The notes: generated by a model from the sequence alone, not told the origin. DNA of 7,633 bases from an uncultured Lentisphaeria bacterium (GCA_913042885.1 CAJWLW010000241.1:1-7633); one strand, 5' to 3'. Shown: positions 1 to 7,463, counted from the first letter of the stretch. Numbers and translations: made by a program.

Positions 1-33
1 AAACACCGATATCATCCCCGGATAGGTCACGTT

Positions 34-1134
34 TTGAACCTCGATACACTTCACCAAACCCTCAAAGTCAATTTCGGATGTAAGACCGGCGACCGCGTCG
101 TCATCGCAACTGACGACATGCCGTATCTCGAACCAACCGAAGACTTTCCGGATCGCACAACGCTCGCCGAGGTGATTGCAGCGGCCGGCCGTGAAGCAGG
201 GCTGGACACGCAGACTGTCAGCTATCCGTCGACCAAAGGGCACGGCCGGGAACCACCGAAATCGGTGTTCGATGCAGTCTTCCCCGAAGGGTTTACCGAC
301 TTCGCGGTCGACTCAGGGCTATGGGAACCGCTGCAGGAAAAAACGATCGACGAAGCCGGGCTCGAACGCCTGCGTTCGTTTCTCGACGGCAAACCGCAGG
401 CTACCTATGCGACGCTGATCGTCTCATACTTCTCCACCAGCCACACGCGCTTCCGCCAACTGCTCAACGGCACCGGCACCCGCCTCGCCACGATGCCGAC
501 GAGCGAGCCCTTTATCTTCGAGGGCGTGATGACCGCCGACTGGACCGCCGTAGCCAGGCGCGGCGACGCCGTGAAAGAAGCGCTGGACCAGGCAGTCTCC
601 GCCGAGATCTGTTCTCCGGGCGGGCGCAAACTTACAATGTCACTCGACGGACGCCCCGGGTTCGCGTGCTCGGGCGACCTGACCAAGCCCGGCGCCTTCG
701 GCAATCTGCCCGGCGGGGAAAGTTACATCGCACCGATAGAAGGCACAGCTGCCGGTGAGGTGTCGATCGGTTATCCGGACGCACCCGACGGATGGGCCTT
801 CCGCTTCGACGCCGGGCGCCTGGCCGAGATTATCGGGAACCCGCCGTTCCAAAAGGAACTCGAACAAACATTGGAGCGCTTGCCGGATGCACGCCAGCTA
901 TGCGAGCTTGGCATCGGCACCAATGAAAAAGCAACTCGCTACGACAACGTCCTCGAGGCCGAAAAAATGCTCGGCACCGTCCATTTCGCACTCGGCGACA
1001 ACGCCGGTTTCGGCGGCGCTGTCAAGGTGCCGTTCCATTGCGATTACGTCGTCCACCAACCCAGCCTGACACTGACACAGCCGGACGGATCGGAGACGGT
1101 CGCTATCCGCGACGGTCACTTTCTTCTTGCTTGA
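34..1134 (+). CDS. M29-family (aminopeptidase T/PepS-like) metalloenzyme, 5' end uncertain
   Basis: The predicted 366-residue protein resembles M29 metallo-aminopeptidases, which remove N-terminal residues from peptides using a two-metal centre. The C-terminal half carries the family signature in order: NLPGGES (E229), CELGIGTN (E291), GTVHFALGDN (H317) and FHCDYVV (H335, D337). These match the Glu-Glu-His-His-Asp metal ligands of the family in order and roughly in spacing. The N-terminus has the usual TGDRVVI strand. There is no signal peptide, so it is probably cytoplasmic. The TTG start at 34 has a weak AGG at 24-26, but the frame stays open to base 1, so the real start may lie outside the window. 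Its stop overlaps the ribosome-binding site of the next gene. Alternative: NicX-type ring-cleaving dioxygenases share this fold and the His/His/Asp ligands, so peptidase activity is inferred; the two retained glutamates favour a peptidase. Confidence 0.8.
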   Translation: MNLDTLHQTLKVNFGCKTGDRVVIATDDMPYLEPTEDFPDRTTLAEVIAAAGREAGLDTQTVSYPSTKGHGREPPKSVFDAVFPEGFTDFAVDSGLWEPLQEKTIDEAGLERLRSFLDGKPQATYATLIVSYFSTSHTRFRQLLNGTGTRLATMPTSEPFIFEGVMTADWTAVARRGDAVKEALDQAVSAEICSPGGRKLTMSLDGRPGFACSGDLTKPGAFGNLPGGESYIAPIEGTAAGEVSIGYPDAPDGWAFRFDAGRLAEIIGNPPFQKELEQTLERLPDARQLCELGIGTNEKATRYDNVLEAEKMLGTVHFALGDNAGFGGAVKVPFHCDYVVHQPSLTLTQPDGSETVAIRDGHFLLA

Positions 1135-1138
1135 GGGG
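1133..1138 (+). promoter_or_regulatory. Shine-Dalgarno site of the large exported protein gene
   Basis: GAGGGG lies 4 bases before the ATG at 1143 and overlaps the TGA stop (1132-1134) of the upstream M29-family gene. It fixes the start of the large gene at 1143, although the frame is open further upstream inside the M29 gene. The overlap suggests translational coupling between the two genes. Confidence 0.8.
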
Positions 1139-1142
1139 AATT

Positions 1143-4100
1143 ATGACGAAAGCCGAAAGCAGCATCTGTTCCCGTGCGTACCTGCCATTCATCTTCCTTG
1201 TCTGCCTGTCGGTGAACGCGCCGGCACAGACATTCGTCGATGTGTCGAGCGAAATCGGTCTCCCCGCACTGAATCCCGCTGCGCACGCCGGCTGGGGCGA
1301 CTATAACAACGACGGCTGGGTCGACCTGGCGGTAGGCGGCCACCTGTACCGCAACGACCAGGGAACATTCGTCACCACCCGTTTCAACGACGACTTCGGC
1401 CATGACAAGGCAAACGGCAGGAGCAGTATCTGGCTGGACTATGACAACGACGGCGACCTCGACCTGTACGGGGTCACCTTCGACTCGTACGCCTTCAGGC
1501 TCTTTGAGAACACCGGCGCCGACGACATCTTCAAAGATGCATCCGACCGCTTGCCTGCAGACCGCATGACGGGCCGGTCTGTGAACGCCACGATCGGCGA
1601 CTTTAACAACGACGGACACATCGACATGTATGTCCCCGGTGACTCGGACAAAGACGGGCATGAGGGTGAGCATGATGAAGTGTGGATGAACAACGGCAAC
1701 GGGACCTTCGCGGTCGCGTGGAAAAACCCGGACAGCCACCTCTCACGAGGCGCCGCGGCCTGCGACTTCGACGAGGACGGCGATCAGGATATATACGTCG
1801 GCAACTACCGCCTTCTCCGCAACTACCTGTGGATCAATGACGGAATGAGCGAATTCGAAGACCTGGCAGAAACCTACGGAGTCGCCGGCGACGGCGGACA
1901 GGGCGCCTGGGGACATACGATCGGCGTCGCCTGGGCTGACCTGGACGATGACGGACATTTCGACCTGGTCGCGGTGAACCTGGCACACCCCGCGGCGTAT
2001 CAGGACCGCACGAAATTCTATCGCAACACCGGCCCGAACGGTGCCTGGCTTTTCGACGACAAAAGCGACTCGGTCGGTCTCGTCTATCGCGAATCGGCAG
2101 CGACGATTACATTCGGCGATTACGACAACGACAGCGACCTCGACTTCTTCCTCGCAACCTGCTACAGCGACACCTCGGTCCTGTATCGAAACGACGGCAA
2201 CTGGACGTTCACCGATGTGACGGCGGCATCAGGCTTCGACAAGCCCGCAGATATCGATCTCAATCATACGCACCAGGCAACCTGGAGCGACTACGACAAC
2301 GACGGCGACCTCGACCTGCTGACCTCCGGCAAACTGTTTCGCAACAAGGGCAATAATAACCGATGGCTCAAGGTCAGGCTGATCGGTGAACACGGCGTCA
2401 ATCGGGCGGCGATCGGGGCCCAGGTACGCTTGAAACTCAATGGAAAAACACTCAGCCGCCAGGTCGAAGGTTCTACGGGTGATTCGAACCAGAACGACAT
2501 GACCCTGCACTTCGGGCTCGGTGCACACGAGGGCCCCGTCGTCCTCGACATCACCTGGCCGAACGGCGTCAGACAGGAAGTGCAAACCGAGACAAACCGC
2601 ATAGTCACCGTCCACAGCATCGCCGCCCCGAAGGTGACAAAAACACCGGCACCCACGCCGGACCCGGGGCTTGTCGGACACTGGCGGTTCGACGCCACCG
2701 ACGGCGTGCTCGTGAAAGACAGCAGCGGCAACAGCCGCCACGGGCAGATCCTCAATGGCGGCAGATCGACCAAACGGGTTGCCGGGGTCAGCGGGGCGGC
2801 AATTAAATTCGAGGGACTGCCGCCGGAGCAACGCGATGCGGCGGGATGTGTGGCGGTGCCGGGCCTCCGTAAATACGACTTTACGAAAGGACTGACGATT
2901 CAGATGTGGGTGAAGTTCGCCCAGTGCGGGGCGGACCAGTATTTCGAACTTGCCAACACCGCAGAAACCGGGCGCGGTCCGGGTTGGCGATTCGGGTGCT
3001 ACCCCGCGAACCGGTTCATGCTTTTTTCCGGAGCAGGCTACAACACGGAACAGGAAGGCGAAATACAGGCCGCCAAACAGTTCGAACCCGGCGTCTGGTA
3101 TCATCTCGCCGGAACCTATGACGGCTCGGTGTACCGCGCGTATCTCGACGGCGAAGAACTGGCCGTCAGTAAACCGGGCCAGTTCATGAGTAACGGCCGT
3201 GATTCCATGTTTCTCGGTTCGTTCGGCGGCGACGTCTACAGCATGGACGGTATCATGGACGAAGTGAAGCTGTACAGCCGCGCCCGCGACGCTGAGGAAA
3301 TCCGCCAGGACGCCACTGTACAACCGGTATCCGCGAAGCAGTTCACCATGCCGGTGGTCAAATCCGGCCGCGCGATGCTCGACGACCTTGCCAGCCCGGC
3401 ATGGGAACAGGCCGCACCGATTGATGATTTTGTGACGATGGACGGCAGTAAGCCGGAAGTATCGACCGAGGTCCGTGTTGTCCGCGATGAAGATTGGCTG
3501 TACGTCCGCTTCGTCTGTCATGAACCGCTGATTCAAAAACTGGTCGTCACCGGGGCCGGACGGGACGGGGCATTGTGGGTCGAGGACTGTGCCGAGCTCT
3601 TCATCGATCCGTCAAACGGCAAGGCCTGGTTCTATCACTGGATTGTCAACGCCAAGGGACAGATCTGGGACGGCTTGCATTCGCCCGCAGGAACCGACGC
3701 CGGCTATGATTCAAAAGCAGTCGCAAAATGCGTCGTACTGGAGGATCGCTGGGTCTGCGCACTCGCCATTCCACTCAACGCCATAGATGGGCCGCAGCCG
3801 GGTGATGTCCTGGGCCTGAATTTCGCCCGCGAGCGACGGGCCACCGGTGACCTGCAGCTCAGCGCCTGGTCAATAAACGACCAGGGCTTTCACGACCCGT
3901 TGCTGTACGGCAATGCACACTTCGCATCGCCGTGGCTGCGCATTGACTCGCGCGGCGCTGTCTGCGCCGACGTCAACGACAAGGGGTTGAATGCCTTCTC
4001 GCTTTCCCTGACTACGGCTCGGGATCTGCCGACGAAACTGCAGGCCGAGGTGCGCATGGACGGCACCTTGGTTGCCGGCAAGGAGATCAAGGTCGCAGCC

Positions 4101-6560
4101 GGCGAAACACCAAAACTGGTTTTGCCTTACACGGTTCCCGCCGAAGGCCAGCCGACTTTCGAATTCAAAGTCGCGATCGACGGAGTCGTGTCCTACCAAA
4201 GCCGGCTGCAGGCAGTCAAGCCGATTCCGAAAAAAGCCAAGTTCCGTTCCTGGATCGTCCCCGACCCGCTGTACGAAGAGCTGCTGACCGATGAGCCGCC
4301 CGGTCTGCGCAGCCAGGGCTCACTGGTCTGGGCGCATCTCCTGGATCTGCCGATGGGACGCCCCGCCGCCGTGCGCTTCGCCACCCGTTACGTCAGCGAC
4401 GAGATGCACCGGGATCACAGTCTCAGCGGGTTCCGGCTAGTCTCCAGTGAACCGGGCCGCGCCGACGATCCCGAGGCGGTCAAGCGCTGGAACCTCACCG
4501 ATGTCCCGGAAGGGCCGCTGCCGCGACCACCGCCCGGTGAGCCCTGGCCGTGGCCGCTCGACCCGGACGCCCTCCACCTTTATTTCACGAGCATCGAGTC
4601 GTACCTCGTCAGCGACGCCGCCGATAACATGTGGGGCATCTACTCGGGTGACGAGCATGATGACGGGTGCGTCTATAACGCCGCCAGGCTGATGCGGAAT
4701 CCGGAGGGATACACCTACATCCACGAAGTGGACAAGCTGGTGCGGGAAACCTATGGCGGCGGCAAGTGGGGATTGCCGAAGGGTAATCGTAATCACGATC
4801 CCAATCCGTACAAATGGATCGCCCTGTATCGCTGGACCAACGCCGGGCTGCGCGACCGGCAACGCCGCCTGTATGAGCTCATACAGGAAAAAGCACCACG
4901 CCTGGTCGTGGTGTCGGTCGATCCCTCCGGCGGCCTGTATCCTTCCGAGTACAGCCTGATTGCGCCGTACGCCGACGTCTTTACACATCAGGTCGGCTAC
5001 CCCAACGGCTCCCACCGCTGGCGCGCCGGGGTCGGCTGTTTGAGCAAAATCATGACCGACCTTACCGGCAAAGAGTTCTGGCCATGCGCCCACATCGAGC
5101 ACTACAACTATCCCGATGCCAAGCCCGCTGAGGTCCTCGAAGAGTTCAGCCAGGTCTTCCGTAACGGCGGCACCGGCCTGCACCTGTTTCTCCCGGACAT
5201 CAGAGGCGGCGGCAAACTCGTCGGCGACACGCGCACAACCTGGTTCGGCTCACCGCGACGCTACCACACGATCATGGCGGCCACCCGGTTCATCCGGACG
5301 ATGCCGAAACTGAAACTGCCCGACTACGAGCGCACCGCTATCCTCTACAATGACGACACCCTCGGGGCACGGCCGCACGATGGCCCGATGACCACGCCCG
5401 AGACAATCCAGGCCTGTTACACAATGCTGGGGCCGGTGGCCCGATCATGGTTCAAATTCATCGATTGCCCGCAGGTGCTTTCGATTCCTTCGCTGAACGA
5501 CCGCTTCGACACCATCTATCTGCCGGTCGCACGATATCAGCGGCCGGAGATCGTCGAACAGCTTCGTAACTTTGTCGAGGCCGGCGGCACGCTCATCTGC
5601 AGCGATCCCGCCGTCTTCGAAACGGATCACCTGGGAAACCCGACAACAGCAGCCCGCAAGGAGATTTTCGGTGTGACCGTCGGCGACGAGTTTGAAGGCG
5701 CCGAGTTGATGACATTGGATCCGGCTTCCAACGCGACCCTGCCCCTCGACAGCAACGCTTTTCGCCTAACACCGGACGCGGGCACAGAGGTCCTGATCGC
5801 CTACAGCGACGGTTCTCCAGCGGTCACCTCGCACGCGGTTGGCAAGGGACGCGCCATCCTTTTCGGTGCCAATCCCTTTGTCGCAGAACATGTTCCGAAC
5901 GAGGGCTGGCGCGATTTCTTCACCGCCTGGGTCAAGGCCATGGGAGCACCGACAGGACTGGACATATGGCGGTTCAAGCTGCCCGACCACCTGATCTGGC
6001 AGGAGCCCGAGCAGCTGGGCGTATGCCTGACCAACAACCGGGTACTCTGGCAGGAAGAGCAGCCGTCGTATCCGCAGAACTTCGACGTTCACGGCACCTA
6101 CACCTGCAGCGTAGCGCCGGATGCCATGCCGGACACCAGCAACGCTGAAGTCGCATTCGCAGACGGGCGGCTTACGGACCGGCGAAAATCAATATTCGCC
6201 GAGAAACGGGCCCCGACGAACTATGAAGATTATGCCAAGCCGGACAGCACCTGGATGGTCAGCTGGGCAACGACAGATCCCGTGTCGATCACCTTCGATC
6301 TGCAAGCAGGTAGAAACCTGCGGGAACTCAAGTTGTGGTTTCGCGACACCCTGCCGGCGGTCACAGTGGAAGGCAGCACCGACGGCAGGCAGTGGCGCAA
6401 GTTAGGCCGGGCCGAAGGCATCGCTGCCGGTGTGGACATCCATGACCTCGTAGTCGACCTCCCCGGCAAGCAGGCCAACCGCTACCTGCGGGCCAACTTC
6501 GCAGCACGCCAACCCGGCGAGAAGTTGAGCCTGATCGAAGCGGAAGTGTGGGCCGAGTAA
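1143..6560 (+). CDS. Giant exported multidomain protein: VCBS propeller-ASPIC/UnbV-LamG-CBM9-like-glycosidase-like-discoidin-like
   Basis: This 1805-residue protein starts at ATG 1143, after a good ribosome-binding site. Residues 1-28 form a signal peptide (hydrophobic core YLPFIFLVCLSV, likely cleavage after APA). Residues 45-400 hold seven D-x-[DN]-x-DG-x-x-D calcium loops spaced 46-60 residues apart, as in FG-GAP/VCBS beta-propellers. Residues 406-490 are an ASPIC/UnbV domain (NRAAIGAQVRL, HFGLG, TWPNG). A Pro/Thr-rich linker follows (about 495-509). Residues 510-722 are LamG-3-like (GLVGHWRFD, WYHLAGTYDG, MDEVKLYSRA). Residues 733-927 are CBM9-like (VEDCAELFIDP, VNAKGQIWDG). Residues 930-1025 look like a beta-sandwich. 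Residues 1035-1395 look like a TIM barrel with candidate acids E1171 and E1319. Residues 1396-1602 resemble a beta-galactosidase trimerisation/GATase-like domain. Residues 1660-1805 are discoidin-like. Likely role: secreted or cell-surface glycan binding and perhaps hydrolysis; the substrate cannot be told. The end modules and lectin domains are well supported; the catalytic call is tentative. Confidence 0.85.
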   Translation: MTKAESSICSRAYLPFIFLVCLSVNAPAQTFVDVSSEIGLPALNPAAHAGWGDYNNDGWVDLAVGGHLYRNDQGTFVTTRFNDDFGHDKANGRSSIWLDYDNDGDLDLYGVTFDSYAFRLFENTGADDIFKDASDRLPADRMTGRSVNATIGDFNNDGHIDMYVPGDSDKDGHEGEHDEVWMNNGNGTFAVAWKNPDSHLSRGAAACDFDEDGDQDIYVGNYRLLRNYLWINDGMSEFEDLAETYGVAGDGGQGAWGHTIGVAWADLDDDGHFDLVAVNLAHPAAYQDRTKFYRNTGPNGAWLFDDKSDSVGLVYRESAATITFGDYDNDSDLDFFLATCYSDTSVLYRNDGNWTFTDVTAASGFDKPADIDLNHTHQATWSDYDNDGDLDLLTSGKLFRNKGNNNRWLKVRLIGEHGVNRAAIGAQVRLKLNGKTLSRQVEGSTGDSNQNDMTLHFGLGAHEGPVVLDITWPNGVRQEVQTETNRIVTVHSIAAPKVTKTPAPTPDPGLVGHWRFDATDGVLVKDSSGNSRHGQILNGGRSTKRVAGVSGAAIKFEGLPPEQRDAAGCVAVPGLRKYDFTKGLTIQMWVKFAQCGADQYFELANTAETGRGPGWRFGCYPANRFMLFSGAGYNTEQEGEIQAAKQFEPGVWYHLAGTYDGSVYRAYLDGEELAVSKPGQFMSNGRDSMFLGSFGGDVYSMDGIMDEVKLYSRARDAEEIRQDATVQPVSAKQFTMPVVKSGRAMLDDLASPAWEQAAPIDDFVTMDGSKPEVSTEVRVVRDEDWLYVRFVCHEPLIQKLVVTGAGRDGALWVEDCAELFIDPSNGKAWFYHWIVNAKGQIWDGLHSPAGTDAGYDSKAVAKCVVLEDRWVCALAIPLNAIDGPQPGDVLGLNFARERRATGDLQLSAWSINDQGFHDPLLYGNAHFASPWLRIDSRGAVCADVNDKGLNAFSLSLTTARDLPTKLQAEVRMDGTLVAGKEIKVAAGETPKLVLPYTVPAEGQPTFEFKVAIDGVVSYQSRLQAVKPIPKKAKFRSWIVPDPLYEELLTDEPPGLRSQGSLVWAHLLDLPMGRPAAVRFATRYVSDEMHRDHSLSGFRLVSSEPGRADDPEAVKRWNLTDVPEGPLPRPPPGEPWPWPLDPDALHLYFTSIESYLVSDAADNMWGIYSGDEHDDGCVYNAARLMRNPEGYTYIHEVDKLVRETYGGGKWGLPKGNRNHDPNPYKWIALYRWTNAGLRDRQRRLYELIQEKAPRLVVVSVDPSGGLYPSEYSLIAPYADVFTHQVGYPNGSHRWRAGVGCLSKIMTDLTGKEFWPCAHIEHYNYPDAKPAEVLEEFSQVFRNGGTGLHLFLPDIRGGGKLVGDTRTTWFGSPRRYHTIMAATRFIRTMPKLKLPDYERTAILYNDDTLGARPHDGPMTTPETIQACYTMLGPVARSWFKFIDCPQVLSIPSLNDRFDTIYLPVARYQRPEIVEQLRNFVEAGGTLICSDPAVFETDHLGNPTTAARKEIFGVTVGDEFEGAELMTLDPASNATLPLDSNAFRLTPDAGTEVLIAYSDGSPAVTSHAVGKGRAILFGANPFVAEHVPNEGWRDFFTAWVKAMGAPTGLDIWRFKLPDHLIWQEPEQLGVCLTNNRVLWQEEQPSYPQNFDVHGTYTCSVAPDAMPDTSNAEVAFADGRLTDRRKSIFAEKRAPTNYEDYAKPDSTWMVSWATTDPVSITFDLQAGRNLRELKLWFRDTLPAVTVEGSTDGRQWRKLGRAEGIAAGVDIHDLVVDLPGKQANRYLRANFAARQPGEKLSLIEAEVWAE
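1299..2318 (+). repeat. Seven in-frame calcium-loop repeats (FG-GAP/VCBS propeller blades)
   Basis: Each loop starts at Asp and reads D-[YFL]-[DN]-x-D-[GS]-x-x-D. They begin at residues 53, 99, 153, 208, 266, 326 and 383 (bases 1299, 1437, 1599, 1764, 1938, 2118 and 2289). Regular spacing of 46-60 residues and a count of seven fit a seven-bladed beta-propeller with one calcium site per blade. The sixth loop has Ser331 where the others have Gly. An extra D-x-D-x-DG loop lies at residues 167-172, 14 residues after the third repeat. At DNA level, the second and seventh repeats differ by one base in 30 (1437-1466 and 2289-2318). Confidence 0.85.
2358..2612 (+). other. ASPIC/UnbV domain (residues 406-490 of the exported protein)
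   Basis: Conserved features of this domain are present in order: NRWLKVRLIG, NRAAIGAQVRL, VEGSTGDSNQ, LHFGLG and DITWPNG. In known proteins (CRTAC1-like and UnbV-like) it directly follows a VCBS propeller, as it does here. It normally ends such proteins. In this one, the chain continues for 1315 more residues. Confidence 0.85.
2670..3308 (+). other. LamG/concanavalin A-like lectin domain (residues 510-722)
   Basis: The opening GLVGHWRFD, followed by KDSSGNSRHG, then LTIQMWVKF, WYHLAGTYDG, YRAYLDGE and the closing MDGIMDEVKLYSRA, is the usual order of strands in the LamG-3 family. Such jelly-roll domains usually bind carbohydrate or mediate adhesion. The ligand cannot be read from the sequence. 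Confidence 0.85.
3339..3923 (+). other. CBM9-like carbohydrate-binding domain (residues 733-927)
   Basis: Features seen: SPAWEQAAPIDDF near the start, RDEDWLYVRFVCHEP, VEDCAELFIDP, FYHWIVNAKGQIWDG, RWVCALAIPL and LGLNFARER. This succession is typical of the CBM9-like domains common in exported proteins of planctomycete-type bacteria. Those often occur beside glycosidase modules and bind sugars or polysaccharide ends. The specific ligand here is unknown. Confidence 0.75.
4245..5948 (+). other. Probable glycosidase-like region: TIM barrel plus trimerisation/GATase-like domain (residues 1035-1602)
   Basis: Residues 1035-1395 alternate predicted strands and helices, as a TIM barrel would: ALHLYFTSIESYL, WGIYSGDEHDDG, RLVVVSVDPSG, ADVFTHQVGYP, FWPCAHIEHYNYP and GTGLHLFLPD. 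E1171 and E1319 sit at the ends of putative strands, where clan GH-A enzymes keep their acid/base and nucleophile. Residues 1396-1602 (RTAILYNDDT, FDTIYLPVARYQ, VEAGGTLICSDPAVFE, VGKGRAILFG) look like the flavodoxin-like trimerisation domain of GH42-type enzymes. The order barrel-then-GATase-like matches that family. I do not recognise a named family, and a catalytically dead homologue is possible. Confidence 0.5.
6120..6557 (+). other. C-terminal discoidin (F5/8 type C)-like domain (residues 1660-1805)
   Basis: The segment contains FADGRLTDR, WMVSWATTDPVSITFDL, LRELKLWFRDT, AVTVEGSTDGRQWRKLG and a final RYLRANFAARQ...LIEAEVWAE strand. This is the order seen in F5/8C (CBM32-like) beta-sandwiches, where the STDG-x-x-W turn is characteristic. 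It is probably a further carbohydrate- or surface-binding module. Confidence 0.7.
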
Positions 6561-6634
6561 GGCAGCAACAACCGACGCCCCGAACCGCAAGCACCCCTGC
6601 CAACTCGACTCGCGGGTGAATCAGCCCCGGCCGC
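6561..6634. other. Convergent intergenic gap, no clear terminator
   Basis: These 74 bases separate the stop of the exported protein from the stop of the dioxygenase gene on the other strand. Only short, weak pairings are visible (for example CGGG at 6613-6616 with CCCCG at 6625-6629), and there is no T-tract on either strand. No bidirectional intrinsic terminator can be supported. Confidence 0.5.
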
Positions 6635-7453
6635 TCACTCAAACGGACTGCGCCGCAATCCGTGTCCGTTCACGTCCTCGCCGCGGACCAGGAAAAACTC
6701 CCGCGGATACGGTGTGCCATCCTTGAAGCTGGTGTAGGTCTTGTCCCCGAGCACAGCGGCGGCGGCAATGTAACGCAGACCAATGTTGCGACGCCAGCGA
6801 TCCGACCGGTTCGGCGATGAGCCGTGGGGCAGCATGACATTGTGAGTTGCCATTTGCCCGGCCTTCAGCGTGTAGCTCACCTTCAACTCTTCAATGTTAT
6901 CCGGCAAAGCCGACGACTCGATTTCTTCATCGAACAGATCGTTATCCTCATCCTTCCCACGCGGCAGAACACCCTTGTTGTGCCACTCCGGCAACACCGA
7001 CATCGTGCCGTTTTCTTCGTCCACGTCGTCCAGTGCGATCCAGACGCCACCGGCGTGGTTGCCCGTGACGTTCCAATACGGCGCATCCTGATGCCACTTG
7101 ATCTCCATGCCCGTATGCGGCGGTTTCGACATGCCGCCGCCAGACCAGAACAGAATGTCGGGGCCAATCTGACGCTCGATCATGTCCAGCAATTTGGGCT
7201 CGGTCACAAAATCCCAGAACCACCGTTCCCCCAGCTGATGGGGATTAAGCCACATTTGCCGCTCGTCATCGGGAATGCAGTCGGCGGTTTCCTCGACAAT
7301 CCGCGTGGCATGCCCCAACAGCTCCTGTATCGCCGCATCGGTCAGGAAATGATCGAAAATGACGTAGCCCCGCTTCTCGAATTGAGCATGTGCCGCGTCG
7401 TCATAGCAGAATGATTCGTGAATCATGGTCTTGCTGGTTTCGCAAACTGTCAT
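6635..7453 (-). CDS. Phytanoyl-CoA dioxygenase (PhyH)-family Fe(II)/2-oxoglutarate oxygenase
   Basis: The 272-residue protein has the usual length of bacterial PhyH-family enzymes, which hydroxylate small molecules using Fe(II), 2-oxoglutarate and oxygen. The N-terminal FEKRGYVIFDHFL is the family opening. The metal triad is visible: H121 and D123 in WHQDAPYW, and H210 in MLPHGSSPNRS. R221/R222 in the following RWRRNIGLRY is the likely 2-oxoglutarate anchor. GVWIALDDVDEENGTM is the typical core strand and turn. The ATG at 7453 is chosen because GGAG lies 6 bases before it; a TTG at 7483 would add 10 residues but has no such site. It lies 36 bases downstream of the partial gene at the right edge, on the same strand, so they probably form an operon. 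An acidic stretch (about 167-189) sits between the core and the distal His. Substrate unknown. No signal peptide; cytoplasmic. Confidence 0.9.
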   Translation of the reverse strand: MTVCETSKTMIHESFCYDDAAHAQFEKRGYVIFDHFLTDAAIQELLGHATRIVEETADCIPDDERQMWLNPHQLGERWFWDFVTEPKLLDMIERQIGPDILFWSGGGMSKPPHTGMEIKWHQDAPYWNVTGNHAGGVWIALDDVDEENGTMSVLPEWHNKGVLPRGKDEDNDLFDEEIESSALPDNIEELKVSYTLKAGQMATHNVMLPHGSSPNRSDRWRRNIGLRYIAAAAVLGDKTYTSFKDGTPYPREFFLVRGEDVNGHGLRRSPFE

Positions 7454-7459
7454 CGTCGT

Positions 7460-7463
7460 CTCC
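7460..7463 (-). promoter_or_regulatory. Shine-Dalgarno site of the PhyH-family gene
   Basis: Read on the - strand, GGAG stands 6 bases before the ATG at 7453. This decides the start in favour of the ATG over the TTG at 7483. The site lies in the 36-base gap after the stop of the partial upstream gene. Confidence 0.7.

Noticed and set aside
1038..1142. Upstream ATG at 1038 as start of the large exported protein
   Set aside because: It would overlap the M29-family gene and put 35 Arg-rich residues before the signal peptide. The ATG at 1143 has GAGGGG at the right distance and places the signal peptide at the N-terminus.
1194..1206. Possible lipobox around Cys21 of the exported protein
   Set aside because: The residue before the cysteine is Val, not Gly/Ala/Ser, and an APA site for signal peptidase I follows seven residues later, so a lipoprotein is unlikely.
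2229..3536. Long open frame on the - strand (435 codons) opposite the exported protein gene
   Set aside because: It is antisense to the strongly supported VCBS/ASPIC/LamG coding region. Its runs of Val are the mirror of Asp-rich calcium loops, and it shows no recognisable domain; it is a by-product of GC-rich codon usage.
4437..5183. Open frame on the - strand (248 codons) opposite the glycosidase-like region
   Set aside because: Low-complexity Val/Ala/Gly-rich translation with no motifs, and the + strand frame here is continuous with clear domains on both sides.
6600..6634. Intrinsic terminator in the convergent gap
   Set aside because: Only 4-bp GC pairings are possible, with no T-run on either strand.
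6824..7414. Open frame on the + strand (196 codons) opposite the PhyH-family gene
   Set aside because: The - strand encodes an intact PhyH metal triad and family core here, so the + frame is a shadow.
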